DNA of 64,000 nt from Chryseobacterium turcicum (GTDB taxonomy: Bacteria > Bacteroidota > Bacteroidia > Flavobacteriales > Weeksellaceae), in the NCBI RefSeq assembly GCF_021010565.1, contig NZ_JAJNAY010000001.1, positions 2,088,001 to 2,152,000 on the forward strand. Direction: 5' to 3'. Position numbers and translations under genes: made by a program. Below the pieces are notes generated by a model. The model worked only from the letters and a program-made list of their open reading frames with translations, was not told the origin of the DNA and did no database searches. Shown one piece after another: positions 53,490 to 61,465 of the stretch. Each line of letters starts with the position of its first letter. The first letter of the stretch is position 1.

Positions 53490-55298
53490 ATGATTAATAA
53501 ACCTTTACACAGTTTTCATATTCCCGTTATGGGATTATCTTACACGATAGACAGCCCTATTCGTGTTGCACAATACGGAATTTCTTCAGTTATATCAATC
53601 ATCGATGACGAAATTGTAGAGAAAATGAAAAATTTCTACAGTAAAAAATTCAATCTTAATTATTTGGGGATCTCTTCTAAAACGGAAGATTACAGAGCCA
53701 AAAGAATTACAGATTATCTCGATATGATGGATGATATCGTCACAGAAAAGTTTGAATCTTTTAAAGATGAAATTTCTAAAAATACAGACGCTCTGAAGCA
53801 TTTTATGGCCATACTGCCTAATACGTCAGAACTGAAATGTGGTTTACAGAATATCATGAATCAGAAAGATTCTTTTGCTTCAAACATTAAAAGTTTTATT
53901 GAAAAAAATCTTACACCTGGAAGTATTGATGTCAATATCATGACTAAAGTTGATAAAGATAACTATCGCAATAACGAGCCGCTTCCGGTAATTTTTAATG
54001 ATGCACATGCTTCTCTCAGAGGTTTTGCCCAGAGTAAAATTTCATCATCAATGGTGCTTTCTGCAGGGATGAATCCTCGTTTGTACAGTTATATTGAAGA
54101 GTTTAATGACTTCTTCCCAGGCTCAAACAATTATATCAAAAAGAAAATCATTCTTAAAGTAAGCGATTTCCGTTCTGCAATGATTCAGGGGAATTTTTTA
54201 GCTAAAAAAGGACTCTGGGTTTCAGAATATAGAGTTGAATCTGGACTTAATTGTGGCGGTCATGCTTTTGCGACAGAAGGTTTGTTGCTGGGTCCAATTA
54301 TGGAAGAATTTAGGGTAAAGAAAGATGAATTGATTTCTTCTGCACATTCTTTAATGATTAAAGCGCTTGAGCAGAAAGGAAAATATATTCCTAATGAGCC
54401 ATTAGAAATGAAAATTACGGTTCAAGGCGGAGTAGGAACTTCTGAAGAACACGATTTTTTGATTGAAAACTATCAGGTTGACAGTGTAGGTTGGGGATCA
54501 CCATTTTTACTGGTTCCTGAGGCGACATCTGTAGACCGTGAAACGCGTGATCTTTTGGTAAAATCAAAACAAGATGATTATTATCTGAGCAATATTTCTC
54601 CTTTGGGAGTTCCATTTAATACGGTAAAAGGAACCTCAAATGAAATTTTGAAGCATCATAAAGAAGCAAAAAGTAAATTTGGAAGCTCGTGTCCTAAAAA
54701 ACTATTGGCATTAAGTAAAGAATATTCTCCAAAAGGAATGTGTACTGCCTCAAAAAAATATCAGGATATTAAACTGAAAGATCTTGAAGCTGTAAAAAGT
54801 GAAATTACTCAGAAGCAATTTGAATCTGAAAAAAAGAAAATTACCGATAAAGCATGTTTGTGTGTAGGTTTGGTAAATTCAGCCTATCTAGAACAAGGAA
54901 TTGAAATAAAAGGCGAAAAGCAAGGGGTTGTTGTTTGCCCTGGACCGAATTTAGCCTATTTTGATAAAGAAGTTTCTCTTTCAGAAATGATAAAGCATAT
55001 TTACGGCAATGGAAATATTCTTCCTGACGCCGAGCGATCGAATATGTTTATTAATGAACTAAAAATGTATGTTGAGCATCTAAGTAAGGAGATTGCAGAT
55101 TTCTCAGCAGAACTCACTAATTCTCAAATCAAAAAATGGAAAGCTTTTAAAGCTAATCTTTTTGAAGGAATAGCGTATTATGAAACTCTTTTTAAGACCA
55201 CTTCTTTTTTTGTGACTGATAAAAATAAGATACAAAGACAGTTAGAAGATTTTAAAATGAATTTAGATGAAATTGTAATTCCAGAATTACAAAAATAA
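53490..55298 (+). CDS. conserved hypothetical protein, possible TIM-barrel flavoprotein with Cys-rich insert
   Basis: About 602 residues from 53490; an ATG at 53463 adds nine residues. The N-terminus HIPVMGLSYTIDSPIRVAQYGISSVISI resembles the opening of nitronate-monooxygenase/2-nitropropane-dioxygenase barrels, and LNCGGHAFATEG with VQGGVGTSEEHDF and VGWGSPFLLVPEA recall their GGH and phosphate-binding segments (inference by eye). After that comes an insert with Cys residues near 410, 427, 465, 467 and 492 (SSCPKK, GMCTAS, ACLCVGL, VVCPGP), which could bind a metal or Fe-S cluster. Single gene, cytosolic, not otherwise recognised. Confidence 0.75.
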   Translation: MINKPLHSFHIPVMGLSYTIDSPIRVAQYGISSVISIIDDEIVEKMKNFYSKKFNLNYLGISSKTEDYRAKRITDYLDMMDDIVTEKFESFKDEISKNTDALKHFMAILPNTSELKCGLQNIMNQKDSFASNIKSFIEKNLTPGSIDVNIMTKVDKDNYRNNEPLPVIFNDAHASLRGFAQSKISSSMVLSAGMNPRLYSYIEEFNDFFPGSNNYIKKKIILKVSDFRSAMIQGNFLAKKGLWVSEYRVESGLNCGGHAFATEGLLLGPIMEEFRVKKDELISSAHSLMIKALEQKGKYIPNEPLEMKITVQGGVGTSEEHDFLIENYQVDSVGWGSPFLLVPEATSVDRETRDLLVKSKQDDYYLSNISPLGVPFNTVKGTSNEILKHHKEAKSKFGSSCPKKLLALSKEYSPKGMCTASKKYQDIKLKDLEAVKSEITQKQFESEKKKITDKACLCVGLVNSAYLEQGIEIKGEKQGVVVCPGPNLAYFDKEVSLSEMIKHIYGNGNILPDAERSNMFINELKMYVEHLSKEIADFSAELTNSQIKKWKAFKANLFEGIAYYETLFKTTSFFVTDKNKIQRQLEDFKMNLDEIVIPELQK

Positions 55299-55363
55299 AC
55301 TTTACCTCTAAGGCCGGAACTTATTAATTTCGGCCTTAGTTTCTATTGGGTTATTATAGCAGG

Positions 55364-55614
55364 CAGATAGCATTGCGAAGTATACAACTAAGTTTGCGAT
55401 AAAGCCAGATGCATTTGCGCAACCTACAGATAGATTTGCACAGTGAACAGTTGAGTTTGCGAAGAGGTCAGATGTATTTGCAGAACAGACAGATAAATTT
55501 ACAGGGCGACCAGCTTCTATTGCGAAGTGTACAGTTGAGTTTGTGATAGTGCAAATGTATTTACACAACAAACAGATGATTTTGTAATGGGTACAGATAG
55601 GATAGATGAATGTA
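55364..55614. repeat. 21-bp degenerate tandem repeat array, about 12 units
   Basis: Units begin with CAG (or CAA) at 55364, 55385, 55406, 55427, 55448, 55469, 55490, 55511, 55532, 55552, 55573 and 55594: steps of exactly 21 bp except one of 20. Consensus about CAGATnnATTTGCnnAnnnnA. The array is richer in G+C than the flanks. On the minus strand it encodes heptads such as NSTVHFA, NLSVCSA and NTSDLFA; on the plus strand QMHLRNL and QIDLHSE. It lies between convergent genes. Confidence 0.9.
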
Positions 55615-55698
55615 CAAGGAGAATGAGTAGATGTCAAAAAGTATTTTGATTCTTTTATGGTTAAAAAATGTAAAATACTAAACTTGCTTTTAGATATT

Positions 55699-56994
55699 TT
55701 AAAGATACTCCTCCTTTTTCCAATATCTTTTGTGCTTAGACTTGCCAAGAATTTGACTTTTATAAATACTGTTTTGCCCGGACAACAGATAGGAAACAAC
55801 ACATGCGATAATGACATACACTGCGCATTCGTATCCAAATAATTCTATTGCCATAATGCTACAAGCAATCGGTGTATTGGTAGCTCCGGCAAAAACGGCC
55901 ACAAAACCCATTCCTGCTAAAAGTGCTAACGGTAAAGGGATGAAATATCCCAAAGCATTTCCTAAAGTTGCTCCAATGAAAAATAAGGGAGTTACTTCAC
56001 CACCTTTAAAGCCTGAAGCCAAAGTAATAATGGTAATAATCGCTTTTAACGCAAAATCATAAGCCGGAAGCTCTTCTGAAAAAGAATCTAGAATTGTGGG
56101 AATTCCTAAACCGATATATTTTGAGGTTCCCATTAACCAGACCGATAATAAAACAATAATTCCTCCTATTAAAGGTCTAAATGGAGGATAAGAGATTTTA
56201 GATTTAAAAAGGTTACCTGTTTTATGAATAATTTTACTGAATAGTGCAGCACAGATTCCGAAAAAAAGACCAGCAGCTACAGCATATAAAATGTTTAGAA
56301 AAGAAATAGAAGGCACAAAATTGATAAGATAATGAGTATGGTGTGTATTCAGGGATTTTGTAACCCAATCTGCAATTAGCGATGCGGAAATTGCAGGAAA
56401 TAAGGCTTTGTATTTAATTTTTCCTGTAAGAGAAACTTCTAATCCGAAAATCGCTCCGGCTAAAGGTGTTCCGAAAACCGAACCAAAGCCTGCGGCAATT
56501 GCAGAGATGATTAAAATTCTCCTTTCATCTTTTGAAAGTTTTAATGGTTTTGAAAACTGATCAGCAATTGATGCTGCCATTTGTAAAGCTGTTCCTTCAC
56601 GCCCTGCAGAGCCTCCAAAAAGATGAGTCATCATCGTTCCTAAATATACAAAAGGCGCCATCTTGAAGGGAATAGTCTTTGATGGTTGGTGGATGTTTTC
56701 TAGTAATAAATTATTTCCCGCTTCAACATCTTTTCCGAAATAGTGATAAAGTAGACCAATTAAAAAACCTCCCAATGGTAAAAAAATAATAATCCATAAA
56801 TGGTTTTCTCTGAATTGCGTTGCCCATTCTAAAGTTTGTAAGAAAAAAGCAGAAGCAGCCCCAATACAAATCCCGATGATTGAAGTGATAAAAAGCCATT
56901 TTACTATAAAAAATACAAAAGGATATTTTCTAAACAATAAACGGATTAAAATAAGGAGGATTCTAAAAACTGATTTTTTACTTTTTTTAAACAT
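55699..56994 (-). CDS. CLC-family F-/H+ antiporter (fluoride exporter, CLC-F type)
   Basis: A 431-residue CLC transporter with about ten membrane helices. FGGSAGREGTALQMAA holds the gating-glutamate motif. The usual chloride-site GSGIP is replaced by GNNLLLE (93-99), the hallmark of the fluoride-specific CLC-F clade. A fluoride riboswitch lies directly upstream. It expels fluoride to protect enolase and pyrophosphatase. The C-terminus lacks CBS domains. The 21-bp repeat array lies just past its stop. Confidence 0.93.
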   Translation of the reverse strand: MFKKSKKSVFRILLILIRLLFRKYPFVFFIVKWLFITSIIGICIGAASAFFLQTLEWATQFRENHLWIIIFLPLGGFLIGLLYHYFGKDVEAGNNLLLENIHQPSKTIPFKMAPFVYLGTMMTHLFGGSAGREGTALQMAASIADQFSKPLKLSKDERRILIISAIAAGFGSVFGTPLAGAIFGLEVSLTGKIKYKALFPAISASLIADWVTKSLNTHHTHYLINFVPSISFLNILYAVAAGLFFGICAALFSKIIHKTGNLFKSKISYPPFRPLIGGIIVLLSVWLMGTSKYIGLGIPTILDSFSEELPAYDFALKAIITIITLASGFKGGEVTPLFFIGATLGNALGYFIPLPLALLAGMGFVAVFAGATNTPIACSIMAIELFGYECAVYVIIACVVSYLLSGQNSIYKSQILGKSKHKRYWKKEEYL

Positions 56995-56999
56995 ACTAA

Positions 57000-57032
57000 C
57001 CTGATTAAATGTGAGACATTCAACTAATCAGG
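57000..57032 (-). promoter_or_regulatory. expression platform hairpin of the fluoride riboswitch
   Basis: Minus-strand CCTGATTA (57032-57025) pairs with TAATCAGG (57007-57000), ending 5 nt before the ATG, so it would occlude ribosome binding. Its first two bases overlap the GGCGCC of the aptamer pseudoknot, making the two folds mutually exclusive: fluoride binding should open the start site. Confidence 0.6.
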
Positions 57033-57084
57033 CGCCATCAGCTTTTTTAATGCGGTTGGGTAAGGAAGACACCATTTCCTTTAT
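57024..57084 (-). ncRNA. fluoride riboswitch (crcB RNA) aptamer
   Basis: Read on the minus strand: P1 AAGGAA / TTCCTT enclosing ATGGTGTC; then ACCCAACCGC; a short P3; then GCTGATGGCGCCTG. The conserved crcB elements are present (ATGG after P1, AACCGC, GCTGATGGCGCC), and GGTGTC pairs with GGCGCC as the pseudoknot. It precedes a CLC-F gene, the usual target of this riboswitch. Confidence 0.85.
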
Positions 57085-57269
57085 TCGAAAGAACAAATGT
57101 AAGACAAAAATTTTATTCACTAATAATTTGATGGTAAGATTGAGTTTAAACATTTTTTAATCGAAATTTTCTATGGGTTAAATTTTTATTAAAACTAAAT
57201 TCCAGAGCCTTTTTACGAAGGTTGTTTCATAAATTAGCTCTACTTTTTTAAATGATATAAATCTATTTT

Positions 57270-58214
57270 ATGGAAAAAATAAAAATAAAAAATACCGATC
57301 TTTTGATAGCGCCGGTAAATTTTGGAGGAAATGTTTTTGGATGGACTTTAGATGAAAAGAAATCTTTTGATATTCTAGATCAGTTTACCGCTGGAGGATT
57401 TAATTTTATTGATACAGCCGATACCTATTCGTGGTGGGTTAACGGAAAAGGCGGTCAGTCTGAAGAAATCATCGGAAAATGGATGAAAGAGAGAAATAAC
57501 CGAAATGATTTGGTGATTGCTACAAAAGTTGGTTCCGAAACAAAAGAGCATGGCTTTGACATCAGCAAGAAACATATTCTGAAATCTGTAGATGAATCTT
57601 TAGCCCGACTTCAGACCGATCATATCGATCTTTATTACACGCATTTTGATGATCAAAAAACTCCGGTTGAAGAAACTTTAGAAGCCTATGATGAAATTAT
57701 AAAAGCTGGGAAAGTAAGATATATTGCTGCATCAAACCTTTCGCCTGAAAGATTGAAAGAATCTTTTGATGTTGCTGAAAAAAATAATCTCCCGAAGTAT
57801 GTTGCACTACAGCCGCATTATAATTTACTGGAAAGAGAAAAATTCGAATCTCAATATGCAGATTTGGTAAAAGAATATGATCTGAGTGTTTTTACCTATT
57901 GGTCTTTAGCATCAGGTTTTCTTACAGGGAAATATCGTAATGAAGAAGATTTAAAGAAAAGTGCAAGGGGAGAAGGTGTAAGGAAATATTTAGATGAAAA
58001 AGGTCTTCATGTTTTAAAAGCTTTAGATGAAATCAGTATAAGATTAGAAACTACTCAAGCTTCTGTGGCTCTAGCGTGGCTTTTGGCAAATCCTTTAGTA
58101 ACGGCTCCTATTGTAAGCGCAACCAGCGAATCTCAACTGAAAACTTTATTTGCTGCTCCTGAACTGAAATTAAGTTCTGAAGATATTGAACTTTTAAATA
58201 CAGTAAGTCAATAA
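57270..58214 (+). CDS. aldo/keto reductase
   Basis: A 314-residue AKR-superfamily (beta/alpha)8 reductase: FGGNVFGWTLDEKKSFDIL, FNFIDTADTYS (catalytic Asp and Tyr), VIATKVG (Lys), DLYYTHFDDQKTPVEETLEAYDEII (His). NADPH-dependent reduction of aldehydes or ketones, substrate unknown. Relatives are general stress or YghZ-like reductases. Single gene, terminator downstream shared with the MBL gene. Confidence 0.94.
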   Translation: MEKIKIKNTDLLIAPVNFGGNVFGWTLDEKKSFDILDQFTAGGFNFIDTADTYSWWVNGKGGQSEEIIGKWMKERNNRNDLVIATKVGSETKEHGFDISKKHILKSVDESLARLQTDHIDLYYTHFDDQKTPVEETLEAYDEIIKAGKVRYIAASNLSPERLKESFDVAEKNNLPKYVALQPHYNLLEREKFESQYADLVKEYDLSVFTYWSLASGFLTGKYRNEEDLKKSARGEGVRKYLDEKGLHVLKALDEISIRLETTQASVALAWLLANPLVTAPIVSATSESQLKTLFAAPELKLSSEDIELLNTVSQ

Positions 58215-58231
58215 TTAATCTTGCTTATCCA

Positions 58232-58269
58232 AAAAAATCTCCTGTGATTATTTTTGCAGGAGATTTTTT
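58232..58269. terminator. bidirectional terminator between AKR and MBL genes
   Basis: AAATCTCCTG / CAGGAGATTT stem with a 12-nt loop, T run to the right and A run to the left, between convergent genes. Confidence 0.85.
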
Positions 58270-58277
58270 ATGAAAAG

Positions 58278-59003
58278 CTAAAACTGCAGAATGCTTTTTT
58301 CAAGATCGTGATAAAGAAGAACTTTCCAGTTGTTTTCAATAGCTTCTTTTTGCCATTCTATCCGAAGTTGCATCGCTTTTTTACCATCAAAATCACTTTT
58401 GTAAGCTACATGATATTTTAAATAAGACTCCTGTGGAAGATCATCGGCACCATAAAAAGCCGTTTCATTATTTTCTGTAATTTTAAAAATCTGCATGAAA
58501 GGACTGTGGCCACCCACAACTTCATAATAAATTTCATCATTTATTTTTCCTTGATCATCTTCCATCCAAATAATATTGGGTTGTTGAATGAGTGCTTCTA
58601 AAATCTCAAAATCAAACGATGGGTTTCCTCGGTTTTGAAAAGCAAAATCAAGCTCTCTTTTCTGAATGTAAATTTTAGCATTCGGGAAATTTGGCTCAAA
58701 TCCATGCTTTGTTTTCAATAAAGTTCCATTAATGTGGTCTTTATGCAAGTGGGATAGGAGAACTTTTGTGATTTGGCTGTTCAGAATATTTTCTTCTTGT
58801 AAAATTTTATTTATAACCATTTTGTGCTCCGGGTTTTTCCAACCGAAGCCTGTATCGACAAGGATATAATCGTTTTGTGTAATGATTAAAAATGGCTGAA
58901 TAGACATCTTTACTCCTTTGGCTTCTGGATTTTCTTCAAGAATTTTAAAGTTTTTAAACTTGTCGGCGACAAAATTGCCTTCTTTTAGAGGGATGATTTT
59001 CAT
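58278..59003 (-). CDS. MBL-fold metallo-hydrolase
   Basis: A 241-residue metallo-beta-lactamase-fold protein. Metal motif LLSHLHKDHINGTLL (H-x-H-x-D-H), later HSPFM and FYGADDLPQ and a final HDLEK. Likely a lactonase- or hydrolase-type enzyme of unknown substrate; no signal peptide, so cytosolic. A TATCTTTG -7 box is 55 nt upstream of the start. Confidence 0.92.
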   Translation of the reverse strand: MKIIPLKEGNFVADKFKNFKILEENPEAKGVKMSIQPFLIITQNDYILVDTGFGWKNPEHKMVINKILQEENILNSQITKVLLSHLHKDHINGTLLKTKHGFEPNFPNAKIYIQKRELDFAFQNRGNPSFDFEILEALIQQPNIIWMEDDQGKINDEIYYEVVGGHSPFMQIFKITENNETAFYGADDLPQESYLKYHVAYKSDFDGKKAMQLRIEWQKEAIENNWKVLLYHDLEKSILQF

Positions 59004-59057
59004 TTAAGTTTAAATTATGTACTGATTTTTTTTAATAATAAATTCAGTTTACAGTTG

Positions 59058-59065
59058 CAAAGATA
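59058..59065 (-). promoter_or_regulatory. -7 box for MBL hydrolase gene
   Basis: Minus-strand TATCTTTG matches TAnnTTTG, 55 nt upstream of the ATG. Confidence 0.4.
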
Positions 59066-59532
59066 CATTTCGTGATAATTATGAAAATAAAAATGACCGA
59101 TAATATTCTGTACACAAAAAAAATAAACTTGTAAACCGGAAATTACTTTGAAAATTGAAGTTGGTATCAAATGTGCAACAGTGCAGGGAATGCGGTAGAA
59201 AAAATTATAAATATCTTTTGAGGATTTATAGTTTGATATTAAAAAAAATTGTAATTTTAATTAAGGATATTAAGTGTTTTCAATTGGTAATATTATATGT
59301 ATTATAATACCATTGTTGTAATTATTTTACTTAAATGGTATTAAATTTATTCATATGATAATGTTTGATTATTATGATTAAAAAAATAATATTATTATGT
59401 GATTATTATTTGATTAGGATGTAGTATTTTTGCACTTTTTATTTGAAAAAAAATTAAAGATTAAAAATATTTGTTTGTTTTTTTTGCAGACCAAAAACCG
59501 GATGATGAAAAAAATCGTATTTATTAAAATAT

Positions 59533-59622
59533 ATCTTATACAATTCTCACACAAGAGATGTATATTTGTTAGACAAACTTGTTAAATCTTTTGTTTACAA
59601 AAGATTAGATGTTGTGTAAGAT
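59533..59622. promoter_or_regulatory. nested dyads at the TetR gene promoter
   Basis: Outer arms ATCTTATACAA (59533-59543) and TTGTGTAAGAT (59612-59622); inner dyads TTTGT-TAG-ACAAA (59565-59577) and AATCTTTTG / CAAAAGATT (59585-59606). They surround a -7 box TATATTTG (59561-59568). A plausible autoregulatory operator. The remaining gap 59004-59530 is AT-rich and shows no gene; a second -7 box, TATTTTTG, is at 59425. Confidence 0.4.
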
Positions 59623-59667
59623 TTTTAAATATTAAATTAATTGCTTTTAGCAAAATAAATTGAAACG

Positions 59668-60291
59668 ATGCCTAGAAAAGTTGTACAAGGTCCGATTAGA
59701 GACAAAGAAAAAACAAAACAAAAACTACTCAATGCAGTAGGGAAGATTTTGAAAACTAAAGGATATTCAGGATTGATGGTAAGCAAAATTGCTGCTGTTG
59801 CTGGTTTTGATAAAAAACTAATCTATGAATATTTTGGAAGTACTGACAAATTAATTGATGAATACATTAAATCTCAGGATTACTGGAGTAAATTTGCACC
59901 AGAAGGAGATGTTGATTTGTCTGATGGAGGAAAAGAAATGTCTAAATTGGCAATTCTTAACCAGTTTGAAACTCTAAAAAAGAATAAAGAACTTCAAAAG
60001 ATTTTAGTTTGGGAAATGTCTGAAAGCAGACCTATTCTTAAAAAACTTTTAGATCAAAGAGAAGAAGTTGGAGAAGAGCTTTTTAAAAATATTACCGATC
60101 CTCATTTTGGCGATAAAGCTGAAGAATACCGAGCGATTACTGCTATTTTAGTAGCCGGAATTTATCATTTAAACCTTTATACAGGTCATAATGGATCTAC
60201 TTTCTGCGGAATAGAAATGAAAACTGAAGAGGGACGAAAGAAAATTGAAAAAGCATTAGTGGATATTATAGACTACGCTTACAGTAAATAA
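59668..60291 (+). CDS. TetR/AcrR family transcriptional regulator
   Basis: A 207-residue TetR-type repressor: helix-turn-helix KQKLLNAVGKILKTKGYSGLMVSKIAAVAGFDKKLIYEYFGSTDKLIDEYI at the N-terminus and an effector domain of helices after that. Ligand unknown. No efflux or metabolic gene directly adjacent; dnaX follows 88 bp later with its own -7 box. Confidence 0.93.
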   Translation: MPRKVVQGPIRDKEKTKQKLLNAVGKILKTKGYSGLMVSKIAAVAGFDKKLIYEYFGSTDKLIDEYIKSQDYWSKFAPEGDVDLSDGGKEMSKLAILNQFETLKKNKELQKILVWEMSESRPILKKLLDQREEVGEELFKNITDPHFGDKAEEYRAITAILVAGIYHLNLYTGHNGSTFCGIEMKTEEGRKKIEKALVDIIDYAYSK

Positions 60292-60367
60292 TATTCTGTT
60301 ACCCAAAAGTAACAAAGAGTTTACTAAAATTTGAAAGCTAAAATTTTTAAATTAAAACTATATTTCT

Positions 60368-60375
60368 TACTTTTG
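60368..60375 (+). promoter_or_regulatory. -7 box for a near-leaderless dnaX transcript
   Basis: TACTTTTG (TAnnTTTG) ends 4 nt before the dnaX ATG at 60380, so transcription should begin at the start codon itself. Confidence 0.5.
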
Positions 60376-60379
60376 GGCA

Positions 60380-61465
60380 ATGGAAAATTTTATAGTATCT
60401 GCAAGAAAGTACCGTCCTCAACAGTTTGATACCGTTGTTGGACAATCGCATATTACAGATACTTTAGAACACGCCATTGAAGAAAACCAGTTGGCACAGG
60501 CGCTGTTGTTTTGCGGTCCGCGTGGCGTAGGCAAAACTACATGTGCCCGAATTTTAGCAAGAAAAATCAATGAAAAAGACGGCTCTGTCTCAGAAGATGG
60601 TTTTGCTTACAATATTTATGAGCTCGATGCAGCATCCAATAACTCCGTTGATGATATTCGTGAATTGATAGATCAGGTGCGTTTTGCACCTCAGGTTGGT
60701 CAGTACAAAGTGTATATTATTGATGAGGTTCACATGTTGTCTTCTGCTGCATTTAATGCTTTTCTTAAAACTTTAGAAGAGCCACCTGCTCATGCTATTT
60801 TTATCTTGGCAACGACCGAAAAGCATAAAATTATACCCACTATTTTATCGCGTTGTCAAATTTATGATTTTAAAAGAATTACCATTCTTGACATTCAGAA
60901 TCATCTGAAAGGTATTGCTGAAAAAGAAAATGTAAAGTACGAAGATGATGCATTGTATCTGATTGCACAAAAGGCAGATGGTGCATTAAGAGATGCTCTT
61001 TCGATTTTTGACAGGCTTTCTACCTTTTCTCAAAAGAATATTACTCTTGCGAAAGCTGCAGAAGTTCTCAATATTTTAGATTATGATCAATATTTAAAAA
61101 TTGTTGATTTTGCTAAAGAAAATAAAATTCCCGAAATACTTTTTGCTTTTAATGAAATTGTAAAAAAAGGTTTCGATCCTCATTTATTTATTGCCGGACT
61201 TGGAAATCATTTCCGAGATTTGATGATGGCTCAAAATTCTTCAACGATAGATTTAATTGAAGTAGGAGAGCAGACTAAAGTGAAGTTTGTGGAGCAAGGG
61301 CAAAAATGGAGTCCTCAAAATCTCATCGATGGAATAGAAATTTGCAATCATGCAGATATCAATTATAAAAATTCAAAAAATCCTAGACTTACTGTAGAAA
61401 TTGCTTTAATGCAATTATCTTCTCTTTCAGCCCCTGGCGAAATAGCTAAAAAAAAAAGTTCTTAA
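60380..61465 (+). CDS. dnaX: DNA polymerase III gamma/tau subunit, zero-frame (gamma-like) product
   Basis: Clamp-loader ATPase. Walker A GPRGVGKT (46-53), ELDAASNNSVDDIRELIDQVRFAPQ, the DEVHMLS block (Walker B), LEEPPAHAIFILATTEKHKIIPTILSRC (sensor 1 and SRC arginine finger). The Cys4 zinc module of E. coli DnaX is absent, which I recall as normal in Flavobacteriia. In this frame the protein stops six bases after an A10 run, at 361 residues (AKKKSS), while DnaX of the group should be 500 or more. The missing C-terminal part continues in the -1 frame. Confidence 0.93.
   Translation: MENFIVSARKYRPQQFDTVVGQSHITDTLEHAIEENQLAQALLFCGPRGVGKTTCARILARKINEKDGSVSEDGFAYNIYELDAASNNSVDDIRELIDQVRFAPQVGQYKVYIIDEVHMLSSAAFNAFLKTLEEPPAHAIFILATTEKHKIIPTILSRCQIYDFKRITILDIQNHLKGIAEKENVKYEDDALYLIAQKADGALRDALSIFDRLSTFSQKNITLAKAAEVLNILDYDQYLKIVDFAKENKIPEILFAFNEIVKKGFDPHLFIAGLGNHFRDLMMAQNSSTIDLIEVGEQTKVKFVEQGQKWSPQNLIDGIEICNHADINYKNSKNPRLTVEIALMQLSSLSAPGEIAKKKSS
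61448..61458 (+). other. A10-G slippery tract in dnaX
   Basis: Ten A's (61448-61457) then G. Zero-frame codons are AAA AAA AAA AGT TCT TAA. A -1 slip on A-AAA-AAA continues into an open frame of 210 codons. Such a run could cause ribosomal or transcriptional slippage, or indicate a sequencing indel. Confidence 0.65.

Noticed and set aside
55364..55614. CRISPR array
   Set aside because: Units are 21 bp and degenerate throughout; there are no constant repeats with variable spacers and no cas genes.
55308..55838. Minus-strand ORF of 176 codons across the 21-bp array
   Set aside because: It begins inside the CLC gene in another frame, and its C-terminal half is only the repeat array read in an open frame. 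No start signal or family. Treated as a by-product of 21-bp (seven-codon) periodicity.
59502..59585. Plus-strand ORF of 27 codons before tetR
   Set aside because: Overlaps the dyads and promoter of the TetR gene; peptide has no recognisable feature.
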